A stretch of DNA of 64,000 nucleotides, from contig NZ_JAVDQG010000006.1 of assembly GCF_031454155.1 (NCBI RefSeq), positions 62,001-126,000 on the forward strand. The letters run 5' to 3'. This DNA comes from Desmospora profundinema (GTDB lineage Bacteria; Bacillota; Bacilli; Thermoactinomycetales; DSM-45169). Made by a program: the position numbers and the translations under genes. Shown piece by piece: positions 17,986-26,951 of this stretch (position 1 is its first letter; each line of letters opens with the position of its first letter). Below the pieces are notes generated by a model. It made no database searches, was not told where the DNA came from, and was given only the letters and a program-made list of their open reading frames with translations.

Positions 17986-18018
17986 TAACCAGTACGATAG
18001 GTAGGAGGGGTGACCCCG

Positions 18019-18963
18019 TTGATTACGCTTGAAAAAAAGAGACCATCGCCTCCCTTGGGAGTGAAGGGGAGATGGTGGACGGAAAAAAGAAAAAACGCGT
18101 TTTCGGGTTATCTGTTTATCTTGCCGTTTTTCCTATTATTCGCCGTGTTTGGCTTGTTTCCGATCCTGTTCAGCTTTCAGTTGGCCTTTTTTAAATGGGA
18201 CGGTTTAAATGAGAAGGTCTTTGTCGGCTGGGAGAATTTCCAACTGATCCTGAATGATGCCCTGTTCTGGAAATCCCTCTACAACACGTTCTTGATCGGG
18301 ATAATGGGGACGTTGCCGCAGTTGATCGTGGCACTGGTTTTGGCCAGCGCGCTAAATTCCAGGATGGTTCGGTATCGGCATCTGTTCCGTGTCGCTTATT
18401 TTCTCCCGTTTGTCACCTCGATCGTGGCGGTTTCCGTTATTTTTAGCATTATTTTCAGCAGCAATCCCGCCGGTTTGGCCAATGTTCTGCTCAGCTGGGT
18501 GGGGATTTCCCCGATCCATTGGGATACATCGGAATGGGGGGTAAAGATCGCCATCTCCGTCATGGTGTTTTGGCGGTGGGTGGGCTATAACACCATCATT
18601 TACTTAGCGGGGTTGCAAAGCATCCCTCGTGAATTGTATGAAGCCGCTAAAATCGATGGGGCATCGGTATTGCAGCAATGGAGGCATATCACCCTCCCGA
18701 TGCTGAAGCCCGTGGTGATTTTCACCGTGTTTTTGTCTACGATCGGATCCTTGCAACTTTTTACGGAGCCGCTTGTCTTCATGGGCAGAAACCTCCGGGA
18801 AGAAGGGATGACGGTGGTGCTCTATCTCTACCGGGATGCTTTTAATCAATTTGCCTTTGGCACGGCATCCGCCACCGCTGTAGTCCTGTTTATCATTATC
18901 GCGGCTTTTTCAGTCCTGAATGTTTTGCTTGCCAACCGGATCGGCAAAGGAGGGGGATTGTGA
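18019..18963 (+). CDS. Sugar ABC transporter permease (MalF-like)
   Basis: A 314-residue inner-membrane permease with six predicted TM segments. Seen: YLFILPFFLLFAVFGLFP (TM1) and the EAA loop ELYEAAKIDGASVLQQWRHI that contacts the ATPase. TTG at 18019 is chosen because GGAGGGG (18004-18010) then sits 8-9 nt upstream; the GTG at 18010 would overlap that ribosome binding site. It overlaps the next permease as ATGA. Confidence 0.93.
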   Translation: MITLEKKRPSPPLGVKGRWWTEKRKNAFSGYLFILPFFLLFAVFGLFPILFSFQLAFFKWDGLNEKVFVGWENFQLILNDALFWKSLYNTFLIGIMGTLPQLIVALVLASALNSRMVRYRHLFRVAYFLPFVTSIVAVSVIFSIIFSSNPAGLANVLLSWVGISPIHWDTSEWGVKIAISVMVFWRWVGYNTIIYLAGLQSIPRELYEAAKIDGASVLQQWRHITLPMLKPVVIFTVFLSTIGSLQLFTEPLVFMGRNLREEGMTVVLYLYRDAFNQFAFGTASATAVVLFIIIAAFSVLNVLLANRIGKGGGL

Positions 18964-19796
18964 TGAAAGCGGCCACTCGTATCGGGTTGAAGACCGGTCT
19001 TTATCTGGTGTTGTCCGTCGGCGCTGTCTTGTCGTTGTTTCCGTTCTACTGGATGTTTATCATGTCCACTCAGCCCAATCACGTTTTCAATCAGGTTCCG
19101 CCCGCCCTGTTGCCGGGTAAAGAGTTAATCTCCAATTTTATGAACGTGTTGGTCAACATCGATTTTTTTCAAGCGATGCTGAACTCCCTGATTGTTTCCC
19201 TATCCATCACGGTCGGGGTGTTGTTTTTCTGTTCGTTGGCGGGTTTTGCTTTCGCCAAATTGCATTTTCCGGGGAAACGGTTTCTGTTTTTCTTCATCCT
19301 GATGACGATGATGATTCCCCCGCAATTGGGCCTCATCCCCCAATACTACATCATGACTCAACTGGGCTGGATCAATGAATTAAAGGCGGTGATCGTACCC
19401 GGTTTGATCCACGCTTTCGGGATTTTTTGGATGAGGCAGTATATCAAGGAGACCATTCCCGATGAGATGATCGAAGCGGCCAAGATCGATGGGTGCTCCA
19501 ATTTTCGGATCTATTGGAACATCGTCGTCCCTTCGACACTGCCCGCTTTTGCCACATTGGGAATTATCGCGTTCATGGGGGCGTGGAACGATTTTCTCTG
19601 GCCCCTGACCGTGTTGAAAGATCCGTCTGCGCAGACGATCCAGGTTGCGATTCGCACCCTCTATGATGCTTATGTCAAAGACTATGGTATGATAGTATCG
19701 GGAACATTCTGGGCGACGGTCCCGCTGATTGTGGTGTTCCTCGCCTTCAACAAGCTGTTTATTTCCAGCTTGACGGAAGGATCGGTAAAATCCTGA
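18963..19796 (+). CDS. Sugar ABC transporter permease (MalG-like)
   Basis: A 277-residue partner permease with six TM segments. Seen: LSLFPFYWMFIMST, the NSLIVSLS start of the transport domain and the EAA loop EMIEAAKIDGCSNFRIYW. The ATG at 18963 is 6-7 nt after AGGAGGGGG and overlaps the preceding stop; the GTG one codon earlier is too close to it. Confidence 0.93.
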   Translation: MKAATRIGLKTGLYLVLSVGAVLSLFPFYWMFIMSTQPNHVFNQVPPALLPGKELISNFMNVLVNIDFFQAMLNSLIVSLSITVGVLFFCSLAGFAFAKLHFPGKRFLFFFILMTMMIPPQLGLIPQYYIMTQLGWINELKAVIVPGLIHAFGIFWMRQYIKETIPDEMIEAAKIDGCSNFRIYWNIVVPSTLPAFATLGIIAFMGAWNDFLWPLTVLKDPSAQTIQVAIRTLYDAYVKDYGMIVSGTFWATVPLIVVFLAFNKLFISSLTEGSVKS

Positions 19797-19827
19797 CCAC
19801 CAAATGATCGCAAGGGAAGGACCTGCC

Positions 19828-20886
19828 ATGAAATACACGATCAAAGACATTGCAAAAATGGCCGGCGTTTCGCCCTCCACCGTGTCAAAAATATTAAACA
19901 ATTACCATGACATCGGCGAAGACACCAAAAAAGCGGTGTTGGAGGTGATGGAAAAGACGGGGTACCGTCCTTCCTATTCGGCGAAGGCGTTGGCGACCAA
20001 AAAATCGAACATTATCGGGGTCATCTACGCCGGCAAGATCAACGCGGATTTCAACCACCCTTTCTTTGTGGATGTCATAAACGCGTTCAAAAAAAACATC
20101 GGCGAATTCGGTTATGACCTGTTGTTTTTCTCCAATGAAAAGTTTGCGTCGTCTAAGGGGGATTATTTATCCCGTTGCCGACACTATCAGATAGATGGCT
20201 GTATCATTATCAATGGGGACGACATCGAAGCTTCCATCGATGAATTGGACCACAGTGAAATCCCCTGTATCGGCGTGGACCTTCCACTGTCCGGAAAGAC
20301 TTCGGGGTATGTCACCACGGATAACTATCAAGTTTCCGCCAAAGTGGTGGAACATTTTTATCTTCTGGGTTGTCGGGAGATCGCGTATATTGCCGGAAAT
20401 CCTAAATCCGTGGTTTCCAATCTGCGGACGGAAGGCCTGGAACGGGCCATGCAAAAATTCGGCATTCCTTTCCGTGAAGAATGGGTGGTCCATGGCGATT
20501 ATTTTGAAGAGAGCGGCTATGAGGCGATGAAAAAACTGCTGTCGCATGGGGAGGTCCCCCAAGCGTTGTTTGCGGCATCCGATTTAATGGCCCTCGGGGC
20601 GATCCGGGCGATCAAGGAAGAGGGATTGCGCATTCCGGAAGATATCGCCGTGGTCGGCTGTGATGACATCGATGCGGCGCGACTGGTGGATCCACCTCTG
20701 TCCACGGTGAAACAAGATAAAGAGAAAATCGGCAAATTGGCCGCCTATATGCTCCGGGACCTGATGGATAAACGAACCGATTCCTGTTCGATCCTGGTGG
20801 AACCGGAACTGATTGTCCGGCAGTCTTGCGGTGCAAAGTCCCGTGATGGTTCCAACCGGGTTCCCGTGCGGCAGACAGGCCCGTAA
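19828..20886 (+). CDS. LacI-family transcriptional repressor of the beta-glucan locus
   Basis: A 352-residue regulator. Residues 1-50 are the LacI helix-turn-helix (TIKDIAKMAGVSPSTVSKILNN) with the hinge after it; the rest is a periplasmic-binding-protein-like sensor ending in AVVGCDDIDAARLVDPPLSTV. It closes the GH1-ABC operon. The palindrome at 15181-15208 is its most likely operator, and the GH81 leader site may be another. The ligand should be a glucoside from laminarin breakdown, which is inference. The ATG at 19828 has AAGGGAAGG upstream. Confidence 0.92.
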   Translation: MKYTIKDIAKMAGVSPSTVSKILNNYHDIGEDTKKAVLEVMEKTGYRPSYSAKALATKKSNIIGVIYAGKINADFNHPFFVDVINAFKKNIGEFGYDLLFFSNEKFASSKGDYLSRCRHYQIDGCIIINGDDIEASIDELDHSEIPCIGVDLPLSGKTSGYVTTDNYQVSAKVVEHFYLLGCREIAYIAGNPKSVVSNLRTEGLERAMQKFGIPFREEWVVHGDYFEESGYEAMKKLLSHGEVPQALFAASDLMALGAIRAIKEEGLRIPEDIAVVGCDDIDAARLVDPPLSTVKQDKEKIGKLAAYMLRDLMDKRTDSCSILVEPELIVRQSCGAKSRDGSNRVPVRQTGP

Positions 20887-20988
20887 CGATATTCCAAGAC
20901 ATCCGCTTGTATAATCCATCCATTTTCGATATAGACCGTGTGGAATCACAGGTGTAAAATATCCACACAACCATAAGGGAGGAGCAAC

Positions 20989-21495
20989 ATGAACAAGCGA
21001 TGGTGGATCATAGGACTGGTGGTAGTCCTGCTGGCGGGAGCCTGGTATCTGTTCAGGCCGGAGAAGGCATTCATCGATGAGCGGGTGAACGAGGATTTTC
21101 CGGATGTGACCCTGGGTGCGGACAATCGGGATGAAGACGAGGAGAAGCCGCGTTTGCTGGCGCAAGGAGAGTTTTATGATGTGGCCAAGAGCGCCGAAGG
21201 AAAAGCGAGCATCTATGAGTTGGAAGACGGGAGCCGCACGTTGCGTCTGACCGACTTTGAAACCTCCAACGGTCCCGATGTGCATGTGGTGTTGGTCGAT
21301 CAACTAAATGCCGCGGACAATGAGACCGTAAAAAATGCGGAACTAGTTTATCTGGGAAAACTGAAAGGCAACAAGGGGGATCAAAACTACGAGATTCCCG
21401 AAGATGTGGATCTAAACAGCTTTCCTACTGTCTCCATCTGGTGTAAACGGTTTGCGGAGAACTTTGGGGCGGCATCGTTAACGTATACGGAGTAA
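20989..21495 (+). CDS. DM13-domain membrane-anchored protein
   Basis: A 168-residue protein with one N-terminal TM segment (WWIIGLVVVLLAGAWYLF) and no lipobox. Residues 60-168 match the DM13 domain: GEFYDVAKSAEGKASIY, GPDVHVVLVD, YLGKLKGNKGDQNYEIP and VSIWCKRF with its conserved Cys. DM13 is proposed to act in extracytoplasmic electron transfer, but its function is not settled. GGGAGGAG precedes the ATG. It is a single gene with its own terminator. Confidence 0.85.
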   Translation: MNKRWWIIGLVVVLLAGAWYLFRPEKAFIDERVNEDFPDVTLGADNRDEDEEKPRLLAQGEFYDVAKSAEGKASIYELEDGSRTLRLTDFETSNGPDVHVVLVDQLNAADNETVKNAELVYLGKLKGNKGDQNYEIPEDVDLNSFPTVSIWCKRFAENFGAASLTYTE

Positions 21496-21501
21496 AAAAA
21501 G

Positions 21502-21537
21502 AGACACCCTTGGATAAGAGGATCCGAGGGTGTCTTT
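21502..21537 (+). terminator. Terminator of the DM13 gene
   Basis: AGACACCCT pairs with AGGGTGTCT, then TTT. It may also serve the convergent small gene at 21555. Confidence 0.8.
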
Positions 21538-21554
21538 CGCATTTGAAAAAGGGG

Positions 21555-21788
21555 TTACTCTCCTCCTCCGCCTCCGCTGTCTCCGCCGCCGCAGGAGTGA
21601 TCGCCACCCCCGCCGAACCAGCCGCTGGAACCGGAATCCCCGCAGGAATTGGAGTGTCCCATGCTTCCGGAATGGGTATCGGCCGGTGAGGAAGAGACGT
21701 GGTGTTTTCCTTCTTTCTTCTTATCGGTTACAGCGACAAACAGGAGAATAACCAGACCAAAGCAGACTACCAATAAAATGGCCGTCAC
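21555..21788 (-). CDS. Small membrane protein with a Gly/Ser/Cys-rich tail
   Basis: A 77-residue protein. Residues 1-20 are a TM helix (ILLVVCFGLVILLFVAV) followed by DKKKEGKHH, so the tail probably faces the cytoplasm. The C-terminal half is low-complexity with Gly runs, two Cys and several His, which could bind metal. GTG start with GGAGGTGATG upstream. No family is recognised; similar Gly-rich tails occur in many small Bacillota membrane proteins. Confidence 0.65.
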   Translation of the reverse strand: MTAILLVVCFGLVILLFVAVTDKKKEGKHHVSSSPADTHSGSMGHSNSCGDSGSSGWFGGGGDHSCGGGDSGGGGGE

Positions 21789-21881
21789 GGGAAGTCATCA
21801 CCTCCGATGGGGAGATATGAATAGCACGAACCGTATGGACAAAGGTTCCTGCTTTTTTATAGAACGATTGTTGTCAGAGGA

Positions 21882-21932
21882 TTGACAATGGTTGAGAAAG
21901 TCCGATACAATTAAAACAAGCAAGCGCTTGTT
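21882..21932 (+). promoter_or_regulatory. Promoter and TetR operator of the phenylacetate operon
   Basis: TTGACA (21882-21887), an 18-bp spacer and TACAAT (21906-21911). Four bases after the -10 begins the inverted repeat AACAAGCAAGCGCTTGTT (21915-21932) with the perfect 10-bp core CAAGCGCTTG. A repressor bound there would cover the transcription start. The first gene is itself a TetR regulator, so the operon is probably autoregulated. Confidence 0.8.
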
Positions 21933-21957
21933 AAAGATAGATACAGAGGAGAGAGCC

Positions 21958-22551
21958 ATGCCCCGAACCGGACGAAAAGAGAAAATTTTGGAGCAGGCCA
22001 GCCGGCTGTTCCGCACCAAGGGGTATCACGCTACGACCATCCGGGACATCTCTGAAGCCAGCGGGATGTTATCCGGCAGTTTGTATGCCCATATCCAGTC
22101 CAAGGAAGATCTGTTGTTTGAGATCACCGACCGCGGGGCGGAACGGTTTCTGTCCAGTCTGGCGCCGATTGTGGACAGTGATGCCCCGCCTGAGGAAAAA
22201 GTGCGGCGTGCGCTGGCGGTACATATGCGAGTGATCGCCGATAACCTGGAGGCGGCAACGGTTTTTTTTCATGAATGGAAAGCGCTTTCAGACGAGCGTC
22301 GGGCCGTTATCCAGGCGAAACGGGACGAATACGAAGGGATGTGGGCACGGCTGCTGGCAGAAGGACGTCGGCAGGGACGGTTTCAGATGGTGGATGAAAA
22401 GTCGGCCCGCCTGCTGATCCTGTCTGCGGCCAACGGTGTCTATCAGTGGTACGCCCCGGACGGGGAGTGGTCGGCGGAACAAGTGGCGGAGCGGTTTGCC
22501 CGTCTGTTGTTGGATGGATTGGTCACCGGAGAGAGGAGCGAAGGAAAATGA
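21958..22551 (+). CDS. TetR-family repressor of phenylacetate degradation
   Basis: A 197-residue TetR/AcrR regulator. Residues 5-50 form the helix-turn-helix (KEKILEQASRLFRTKGYHATTIRDISEA, split here by reading) with the YxHxxSKE-like YAHIQSKEDLL. The C-terminal helical part resembles acyl-CoA-responsive TetR proteins (PaaR, FadR, KstR2). GAGGAGAG precedes the ATG at 21958. It overlaps paaA as ATGA, so it is co-transcribed with its targets. Phenylacetyl-CoA is the expected inducer by analogy with PaaR of Gram-positive bacteria. Confidence 0.88.
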   Translation: MPRTGRKEKILEQASRLFRTKGYHATTIRDISEASGMLSGSLYAHIQSKEDLLFEITDRGAERFLSSLAPIVDSDAPPEEKVRRALAVHMRVIADNLEAATVFFHEWKALSDERRAVIQAKRDEYEGMWARLLAEGRRQGRFQMVDEKSARLLILSAANGVYQWYAPDGEWSAEQVAERFARLLLDGLVTGERSEGK

Positions 22552-23489
22552 CGGATGCGGAACGCCACGCCCGGTTTATGGAACGATTGGAGCGGGGGGA
22601 GAAGATCGAGGCGACGGATTGGATGCCCGACGAGTATCGCAAGCTGCTCCTCAAATTGATCCACATGCACGCAATCAGTGAGATCATGGGGGCGCTGCCG
22701 GAAAAAGAGTGGGTTCCCAAAGCACCGACACTGAAGCGGAAACTGGCGATTATGGCCAAGGTGCAGGACGAGATGGGTCATGGGCAGCTGCTCTTGCGTG
22801 TGGCCGAAGATTTGGCCGCTCCTTTGGGTAAAACGCGGGAGGATCTGGTGACGGATGTGATCCGGGGGCGGGTCAAATTCCATAACGTCTTTCACATGCC
22901 TGCCCCCACTTGGGCGGATGCCGGCGTAATCGGCTGGCTGGTGGATGGGGCGGCGATTATCAACCAAGCGGCGCTGCTCCATACCTCTTACGGCCCCTAT
23001 GCCCGGGTCTTAAAACGGATTTGTGCGGAAGAGAGCTTCCATATGCAACACGGGGAGAACATCATCCTGGCATTGGCGGGCGGAACCGATGAACAGCGGG
23101 CGATGCTGCAGGATGCGGTGAATCGCTGGTGGGAGTCGTTGTTGTTCTTCTTTGGGCCGGTGGAGGTGACGTCATCCGCCCAACGCATGATCCAGTACAA
23201 AATCCGGACGAAAACCAACGAAGAGTTGCGCCAACAGTTCTTCCAAAAATATGTTCCCCGCATTTGGTCACTGGGTCTGACAATCCCCGATCCGGATCTG
23301 CGGTACGACGAAGCGGAAGGAAAGTGGCACTTCACCCCGCCGGATTGGAAAAAGTGGGGTCATATCGTTCAAAACAACGACGGACCCCAATCGCAGGAGC
23401 GGGTGGCCTTGCGCCGTTTTGCCCATGAAGAGCAGCAGTGGGTGCGGGAAGCGATGGTTCGCGCGGGCCGAAAATCGCTGGCGGTCTAA
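22548..23489 (+). CDS. paaA: 1,2-phenylacetyl-CoA epoxidase, catalytic subunit A
   Basis: A 313-residue ferritin-like diiron protein, the catalytic subunit of the oxygenase that epoxidises the ring of phenylacetyl-CoA. Seen: the first ligand helix AKVQDEMGHGQLLLR (ExxH), the second helix with CAEESFHMQHGE (ExxH) and the long substrate region typical of PaaA. The ATG overlaps the TetR stop. Length and order paaA-B-C-D match the standard operon. Confidence 0.95.
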   Translation: MTDAERHARFMERLERGEKIEATDWMPDEYRKLLLKLIHMHAISEIMGALPEKEWVPKAPTLKRKLAIMAKVQDEMGHGQLLLRVAEDLAAPLGKTREDLVTDVIRGRVKFHNVFHMPAPTWADAGVIGWLVDGAAIINQAALLHTSYGPYARVLKRICAEESFHMQHGENIILALAGGTDEQRAMLQDAVNRWWESLLFFFGPVEVTSSAQRMIQYKIRTKTNEELRQQFFQKYVPRIWSLGLTIPDPDLRYDEAEGKWHFTPPDWKKWGHIVQNNDGPQSQERVALRRFAHEEQQWVREAMVRAGRKSLAV

Positions 23490-23505
23490 GGAAAGGGGGA
23501 GCCTG

Positions 23506-23895
23506 GTGCCGGATATGACAGAAACGAAGAAACCGCTGGAATATGACGTATTTGAAGTGTTTGTCCAGAAAACCCATGCCGACTCTCATATCCATGTGGG
23601 AAGTGTGGTGGCACCTTCTCCGGATGTGGCCTTGCACACGGCACGGGAGAATTTCCTTCGGCGCGATCCGGCGGTCAACCTTTGGATCGTGCCCCGTAAC
23701 CATGTCTACTCCACCCCCTATGAGGATTCGGACTTCTTTGCCAGGGAAATGGACCGGAAGTACCGGGAGGTGGGCGGATACGCGGAAAACGGCCGCTTGT
23801 GGAAAATGTACCGGGAGCGGGCCATTAAACTGGAGGAAATCGTGCAAGACCTGCATGGTGACCGAGGCCGGGAACGGAAGGAGGGGGAAGGGTGA
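23506..23895 (+). CDS. paaB: 1,2-phenylacetyl-CoA epoxidase subunit B
   Basis: A 129-residue small subunit that bridges PaaAC heterodimers. Seen: YDVFEVFVQKTHADSHIHVG and ALHTARENFLRRDPAVNLWIV, the PaaB signature. The GTG at 23506 is preferred because GGGGGA lies 5 nt upstream; the ATG three codons later is possible. It ends in a charged tail and overlaps paaC as GTGA. Confidence 0.93.
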   Translation: MPDMTETKKPLEYDVFEVFVQKTHADSHIHVGSVVAPSPDVALHTARENFLRRDPAVNLWIVPRNHVYSTPYEDSDFFAREMDRKYREVGGYAENGRLWKMYRERAIKLEEIVQDLHGDRGRERKEGEG

Positions 23896-24686
23896 AGGTA
23901 GAATCGGCGGAACAAGCCCAAGCGGATTCTCATTATCGTCTGGCACTGGTGGAACTATTGACACAGTTGGCTGATGATGAACTGTGCCTCGGTCACCGCG
24001 ATTCCGAGTGGCTGGGGCTGGCCCCGGACATTGAGGAGGATGTGGCATTCAGCTCCATCGCCCAGGACGAGGTGGGCCATGCGGTCTTCTTTTACGAACG
24101 GTTACATGAGCTGGGAGAAGCGGAGCCGGATGATCTGGCGTTTCTCCGTCCGGCATCGGAACGGAAAAATGCGATCCTGGTGGAGGGTCCCAACGGCGAT
24201 TGGGCGATGACCATCACGCGCCATTTCCTGTATGACACTTTTGACGCGGTGCGGATCGAGGCAGCGGAACAATCGGGATATGTTCCGCTAGCCCAGGGAG
24301 CGGCTAAAATTCGTCGGGAGGAGCGCTACCATCAGATGCATCTGCATCTATGGTTTACCCGTCTGCTGTCGGCGGGTGGGGAAGCACGGGAACGGATGGA
24401 ACGGGCTGTCCGCCATTGGTGGCCCCGAATGGGAGATCTCTTTTCACTCGGGCATCGGGAAGCGGAGATGGTTCGTCTGGGGATTCTCCCTTGGGGATCG
24501 GAGGAGATGCGCCGCCGGTGGGAAGAGCGGATCCGTCCCGCTTTTCTGGAGAATGGCTTGCCGTGGCCCGGCGAGTGGCGCATCGAGGGGGCTGACGGTC
24601 GTCAGGGGGAACATACCGGTGACTTGGTGGCGTTAATCCGCACCATGTCCGAGGTGAAGGAGACGGATCCCGCCGCCCGTTGGTAA
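23892..24686 (+). CDS. paaC: 1,2-phenylacetyl-CoA epoxidase subunit C
   Basis: A 264-residue structural ferritin-like subunit that pairs with PaaA. Seen: LALVELLTQLADDELCLGHRDSEWLG at the start (read in two parts), SSIAQDEVGHAVFFYERL and REERYHQMHLHLW. PaaC keeps the fold but lacks most of the metal site. GTG start overlapping the paaB stop. Confidence 0.94.
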   Translation: MKVESAEQAQADSHYRLALVELLTQLADDELCLGHRDSEWLGLAPDIEEDVAFSSIAQDEVGHAVFFYERLHELGEAEPDDLAFLRPASERKNAILVEGPNGDWAMTITRHFLYDTFDAVRIEAAEQSGYVPLAQGAAKIRREERYHQMHLHLWFTRLLSAGGEARERMERAVRHWWPRMGDLFSLGHREAEMVRLGILPWGSEEMRRRWEERIRPAFLENGLPWPGEWRIEGADGRQGEHTGDLVALIRTMSEVKETDPAARW

Positions 24687-24699
24687 AGGAGGAGACCCC

Positions 24700-25173
24700 A
24701 TGATGACGACAACGGGAATGAAACGGCTATGGTTGGCGCTGGAGAATGTGAAGGATCCCGAGATCCCGTCGGTCAGCATCGTCGAGCTGGGAATGGTCAA
24801 TGCCGTCGAAGAGGAAGGAGGCGGACGGGTTCGTGTGTCTCTCACACCCACTTTTGTCGGTTGCCCCGCTCTGGACCTGATTGCCGATTCGGTAAGGGGA
24901 CAATTGACAGACTTGGAGGGCGTGGAAGGGGTGGAAGTCGCTTATGTCATGGATCCGCCGTGGACCAGCGACCGCATTACGCCCCAAGGACGGCGCAAGC
25001 TGCAGGAGTTTGGGATTGCTCCGCCCCCGTCCTGTCTGGAAGTGGCGCCGGACTGTCCCTTCTGCGGGGCGGGAGGAGGGGAAGTACACAACTTGTTCGG
25101 ACCGACGGCATGCCGAGCTATTTTTTATTGTAAGCGCTGTCATCAGCCGTTTGAAGGCATGAAACCGGTTTGA
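24700..25173 (+). CDS. paaD: Phenylacetate epoxidase assembly protein PaaD (MIP18 type)
   Basis: A 157-residue protein with an N-terminal DUF59/MIP18 domain (VKDPEIPSVSIVELGMV, FVGCPALDLI) and a C-terminal zinc-finger-like part with four cysteines (CPFCG and CKRC). PaaD is thought to help assemble the iron-sulfur or diiron centres of the PaaABCE system. GGAGGAG precedes the ATG. No PaaE reductase gene follows, which is unusual. Confidence 0.9.
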   Translation: MMTTTGMKRLWLALENVKDPEIPSVSIVELGMVNAVEEEGGGRVRVSLTPTFVGCPALDLIADSVRGQLTDLEGVEGVEVAYVMDPPWTSDRITPQGRRKLQEFGIAPPPSCLEVAPDCPFCGAGGGEVHNLFGPTACRAIFYCKRCHQPFEGMKPV

Positions 25174-25207
25174 AAAAAGAGGAGGAATGTGCAGGGAGGG
25201 ATCCACT

Positions 25208-26524
25208 TTGTTTCAACGAGACCTGGAAACCCTGGATCGGACCCGGCTGGAAGCGCTGCAGGGAGAACGATTAAAAAAAACAGTGGAACGGGTGTACCAT
25301 CTGGTTCCATTTTACCGACAGCAGCTAGACCGAGCAGGGGTGAAACCGGATTCGATCCAGCATGTGGACGATGTACGTCGGTTGCCTTTTACCACCAAGG
25401 CGGACCTGAGGGAACAGTATCCCTTTGGCCTGTTTGCCGTGGAGCAGGAGGAGGTGGCGCGGATTCATGCTTCCTCCGGGACCAGAGGGAAACCGACAGT
25501 GGTGGGCTATACGAAGGGAGATTTGGAACGCTGGGCGGAGGTGTGTGCCCGGGCGATCGTTACCGCCGGCGGCCGACCGGGGGATGTTTTTCACAATGCA
25601 TACGGGTACGGCTTGTTTACAGGGGGGCTCGGCATGCATGAGGGAGCCCAACGCCTGGGAATGACAGTGATCCCGGTCTCTGGAGGCAACCGCAGCCGCC
25701 AGATCACCCTGATCCGGGATTTTCAACCTCGGGGAATCGCCGGCACTCCTTCTTTCATCTTAAGCCTGGGAGAGGCGATGATCGAGTCGGGGCATGATCC
25801 GCGGAAGATGAAGCTCTCCTATGGGATATTCGGGGCGGAGCCCTGGTCCGAAGCCATGCGGACCGCCTTGGAGGAGATGTGGGGAATCGATGCGCTGGAC
25901 ATCTATGGATTGTCTGAGGTGATTGGACCAGGGGTGTCGATGGAATGCCGCGAGGGAAAAGACGGGCTGCATATCGCAGAAGACCATTTTCTGGCGGAGG
26001 TGGTGGATCCGGAAACCGGAGAGTCCCTGCCGGAAGGGGAGGCAGGGGAATTGGTTTTCACGTCCCTCACGAAGGAAGCGTTCCCTGTCTTGCGTTACCG
26101 GACGGGGGACATCGCCCCCCTCACCCGGGAGCGGTGCCGTTGCGGTCGTACCCATGCGCGGATGTCCCGTATCAAGGGCAGATTGGACGACATGCTCATT
26201 ATTCGCGGGGTGAACATATTCCCGTCAGAGGTGGAAAGTGTGGTGGTACAGGTGGAGGAGCTCTCTCCCCATTACCAGGTGGTGCTTACCCGCACAGGAG
26301 CGATGGATGGACTAACCCTGGAGGTGGAAGTCTCTCCGGACTGGCTGGACCGGCAAGGCGGAATGTTCGATCCCCTCCAGGAAAATAGCCGTCGCCTTCA
26401 TGACCGGATCCAAGGGCGCCTGAAAGAGGCCTTGGGTATTTCGGCAGAGGTGGCGCTAAAATCCCCCCGCACCTTGCCCCGCAGTGAGGGGAAAGCGGTC
26501 CGGCTGGTGGATCGTCGTCACTAG
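25208..26524 (+). CDS. paaK: Phenylacetate-CoA ligase
   Basis: A 438-residue ANL-superfamily ligase that makes phenylacetyl-CoA from phenylacetate, ATP and CoA in the cytoplasm. Seen: the P-loop-like HASSGTRGKPTVVGYT, the GAEPW segment, DIYGLSEVIGPGV and YRTGDIAPL, then the C-terminal lid with GRLDDMLIIRGVNIFPSEVE. TTG at 25208 is chosen since AGGGAGGG lies 7 nt before it; the ATG at 25187 directly abuts its own GGAGG and would add a non-homologous leader. Confidence 0.94.
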   Translation: MFQRDLETLDRTRLEALQGERLKKTVERVYHLVPFYRQQLDRAGVKPDSIQHVDDVRRLPFTTKADLREQYPFGLFAVEQEEVARIHASSGTRGKPTVVGYTKGDLERWAEVCARAIVTAGGRPGDVFHNAYGYGLFTGGLGMHEGAQRLGMTVIPVSGGNRSRQITLIRDFQPRGIAGTPSFILSLGEAMIESGHDPRKMKLSYGIFGAEPWSEAMRTALEEMWGIDALDIYGLSEVIGPGVSMECREGKDGLHIAEDHFLAEVVDPETGESLPEGEAGELVFTSLTKEAFPVLRYRTGDIAPLTRERCRCGRTHARMSRIKGRLDDMLIIRGVNIFPSEVESVVVQVEELSPHYQVVLTRTGAMDGLTLEVEVSPDWLDRQGGMFDPLQENSRRLHDRIQGRLKEALGISAEVALKSPRTLPRSEGKAVRLVDRRH

Positions 26525-26627
26525 TATCCCTTCTAACTTTGTATAGACCGTTTTTTCGAGGAGGGGGTACCAACTCAGTCGATTCATCCGAATCCTCATC
26601 CATAACCCAAGAAAGGAACGATGCGTC

Positions 26628-26951
26628 ATGGTAAAACTGATCGCGTTGTACCGTCATCCGGAAGATCCCGCCGCTTTTGACAAGCACTATCAAGAGGTGC
26701 ACACTCCCTTGGTGGAAAAGATGCCGGGGTTGAAAAAGCTGGAAGTGACCCGGATGAAAGGAGCTCCGACGGGGGGAGAGGCAAAGTACTACCTGGAAGC
26801 GGCCATGTATTTTGAGAATGAAGAAAGTTTGCAAGCGGCCATGAATTCGCCGGAAGGACGTGCTTCTGCCAAAGATCTGATGGGTTTTGCCGGTCCGCTG
26901 GTCACCATGATGATCGGGGAAGTGGCGCAAGTGGCCGAGATCCACGGATGA
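26628..26951 (+). CDS. EthD-family small protein in the phenylacetate cluster
   Basis: A 107-residue dimeric alpha-beta-barrel protein. Seen: VKLIALYRHPEDPAAFDKHY near the start and HTPLVEKMPGLKKLEV, the EthD/REDY-type pattern. EthD proteins are small enzymes or accessory proteins found beside oxygenases; the exact reaction is unknown. It follows paaK by 103 bp and overlaps the dehydrogenase gene as ATGA, so it belongs to the operon. Confidence 0.8.
   Translation: MVKLIALYRHPEDPAAFDKHYQEVHTPLVEKMPGLKKLEVTRMKGAPTGGEAKYYLEAAMYFENEESLQAAMNSPEGRASAKDLMGFAGPLVTMMIGEVAQVAEIHG

Noticed and set aside
21921-21930. Origin-like or phage attachment site at CAAGCGCTTG
   Set aside because: The palindrome sits at the promoter of a TetR-led operon, so an operator is the simpler reading.
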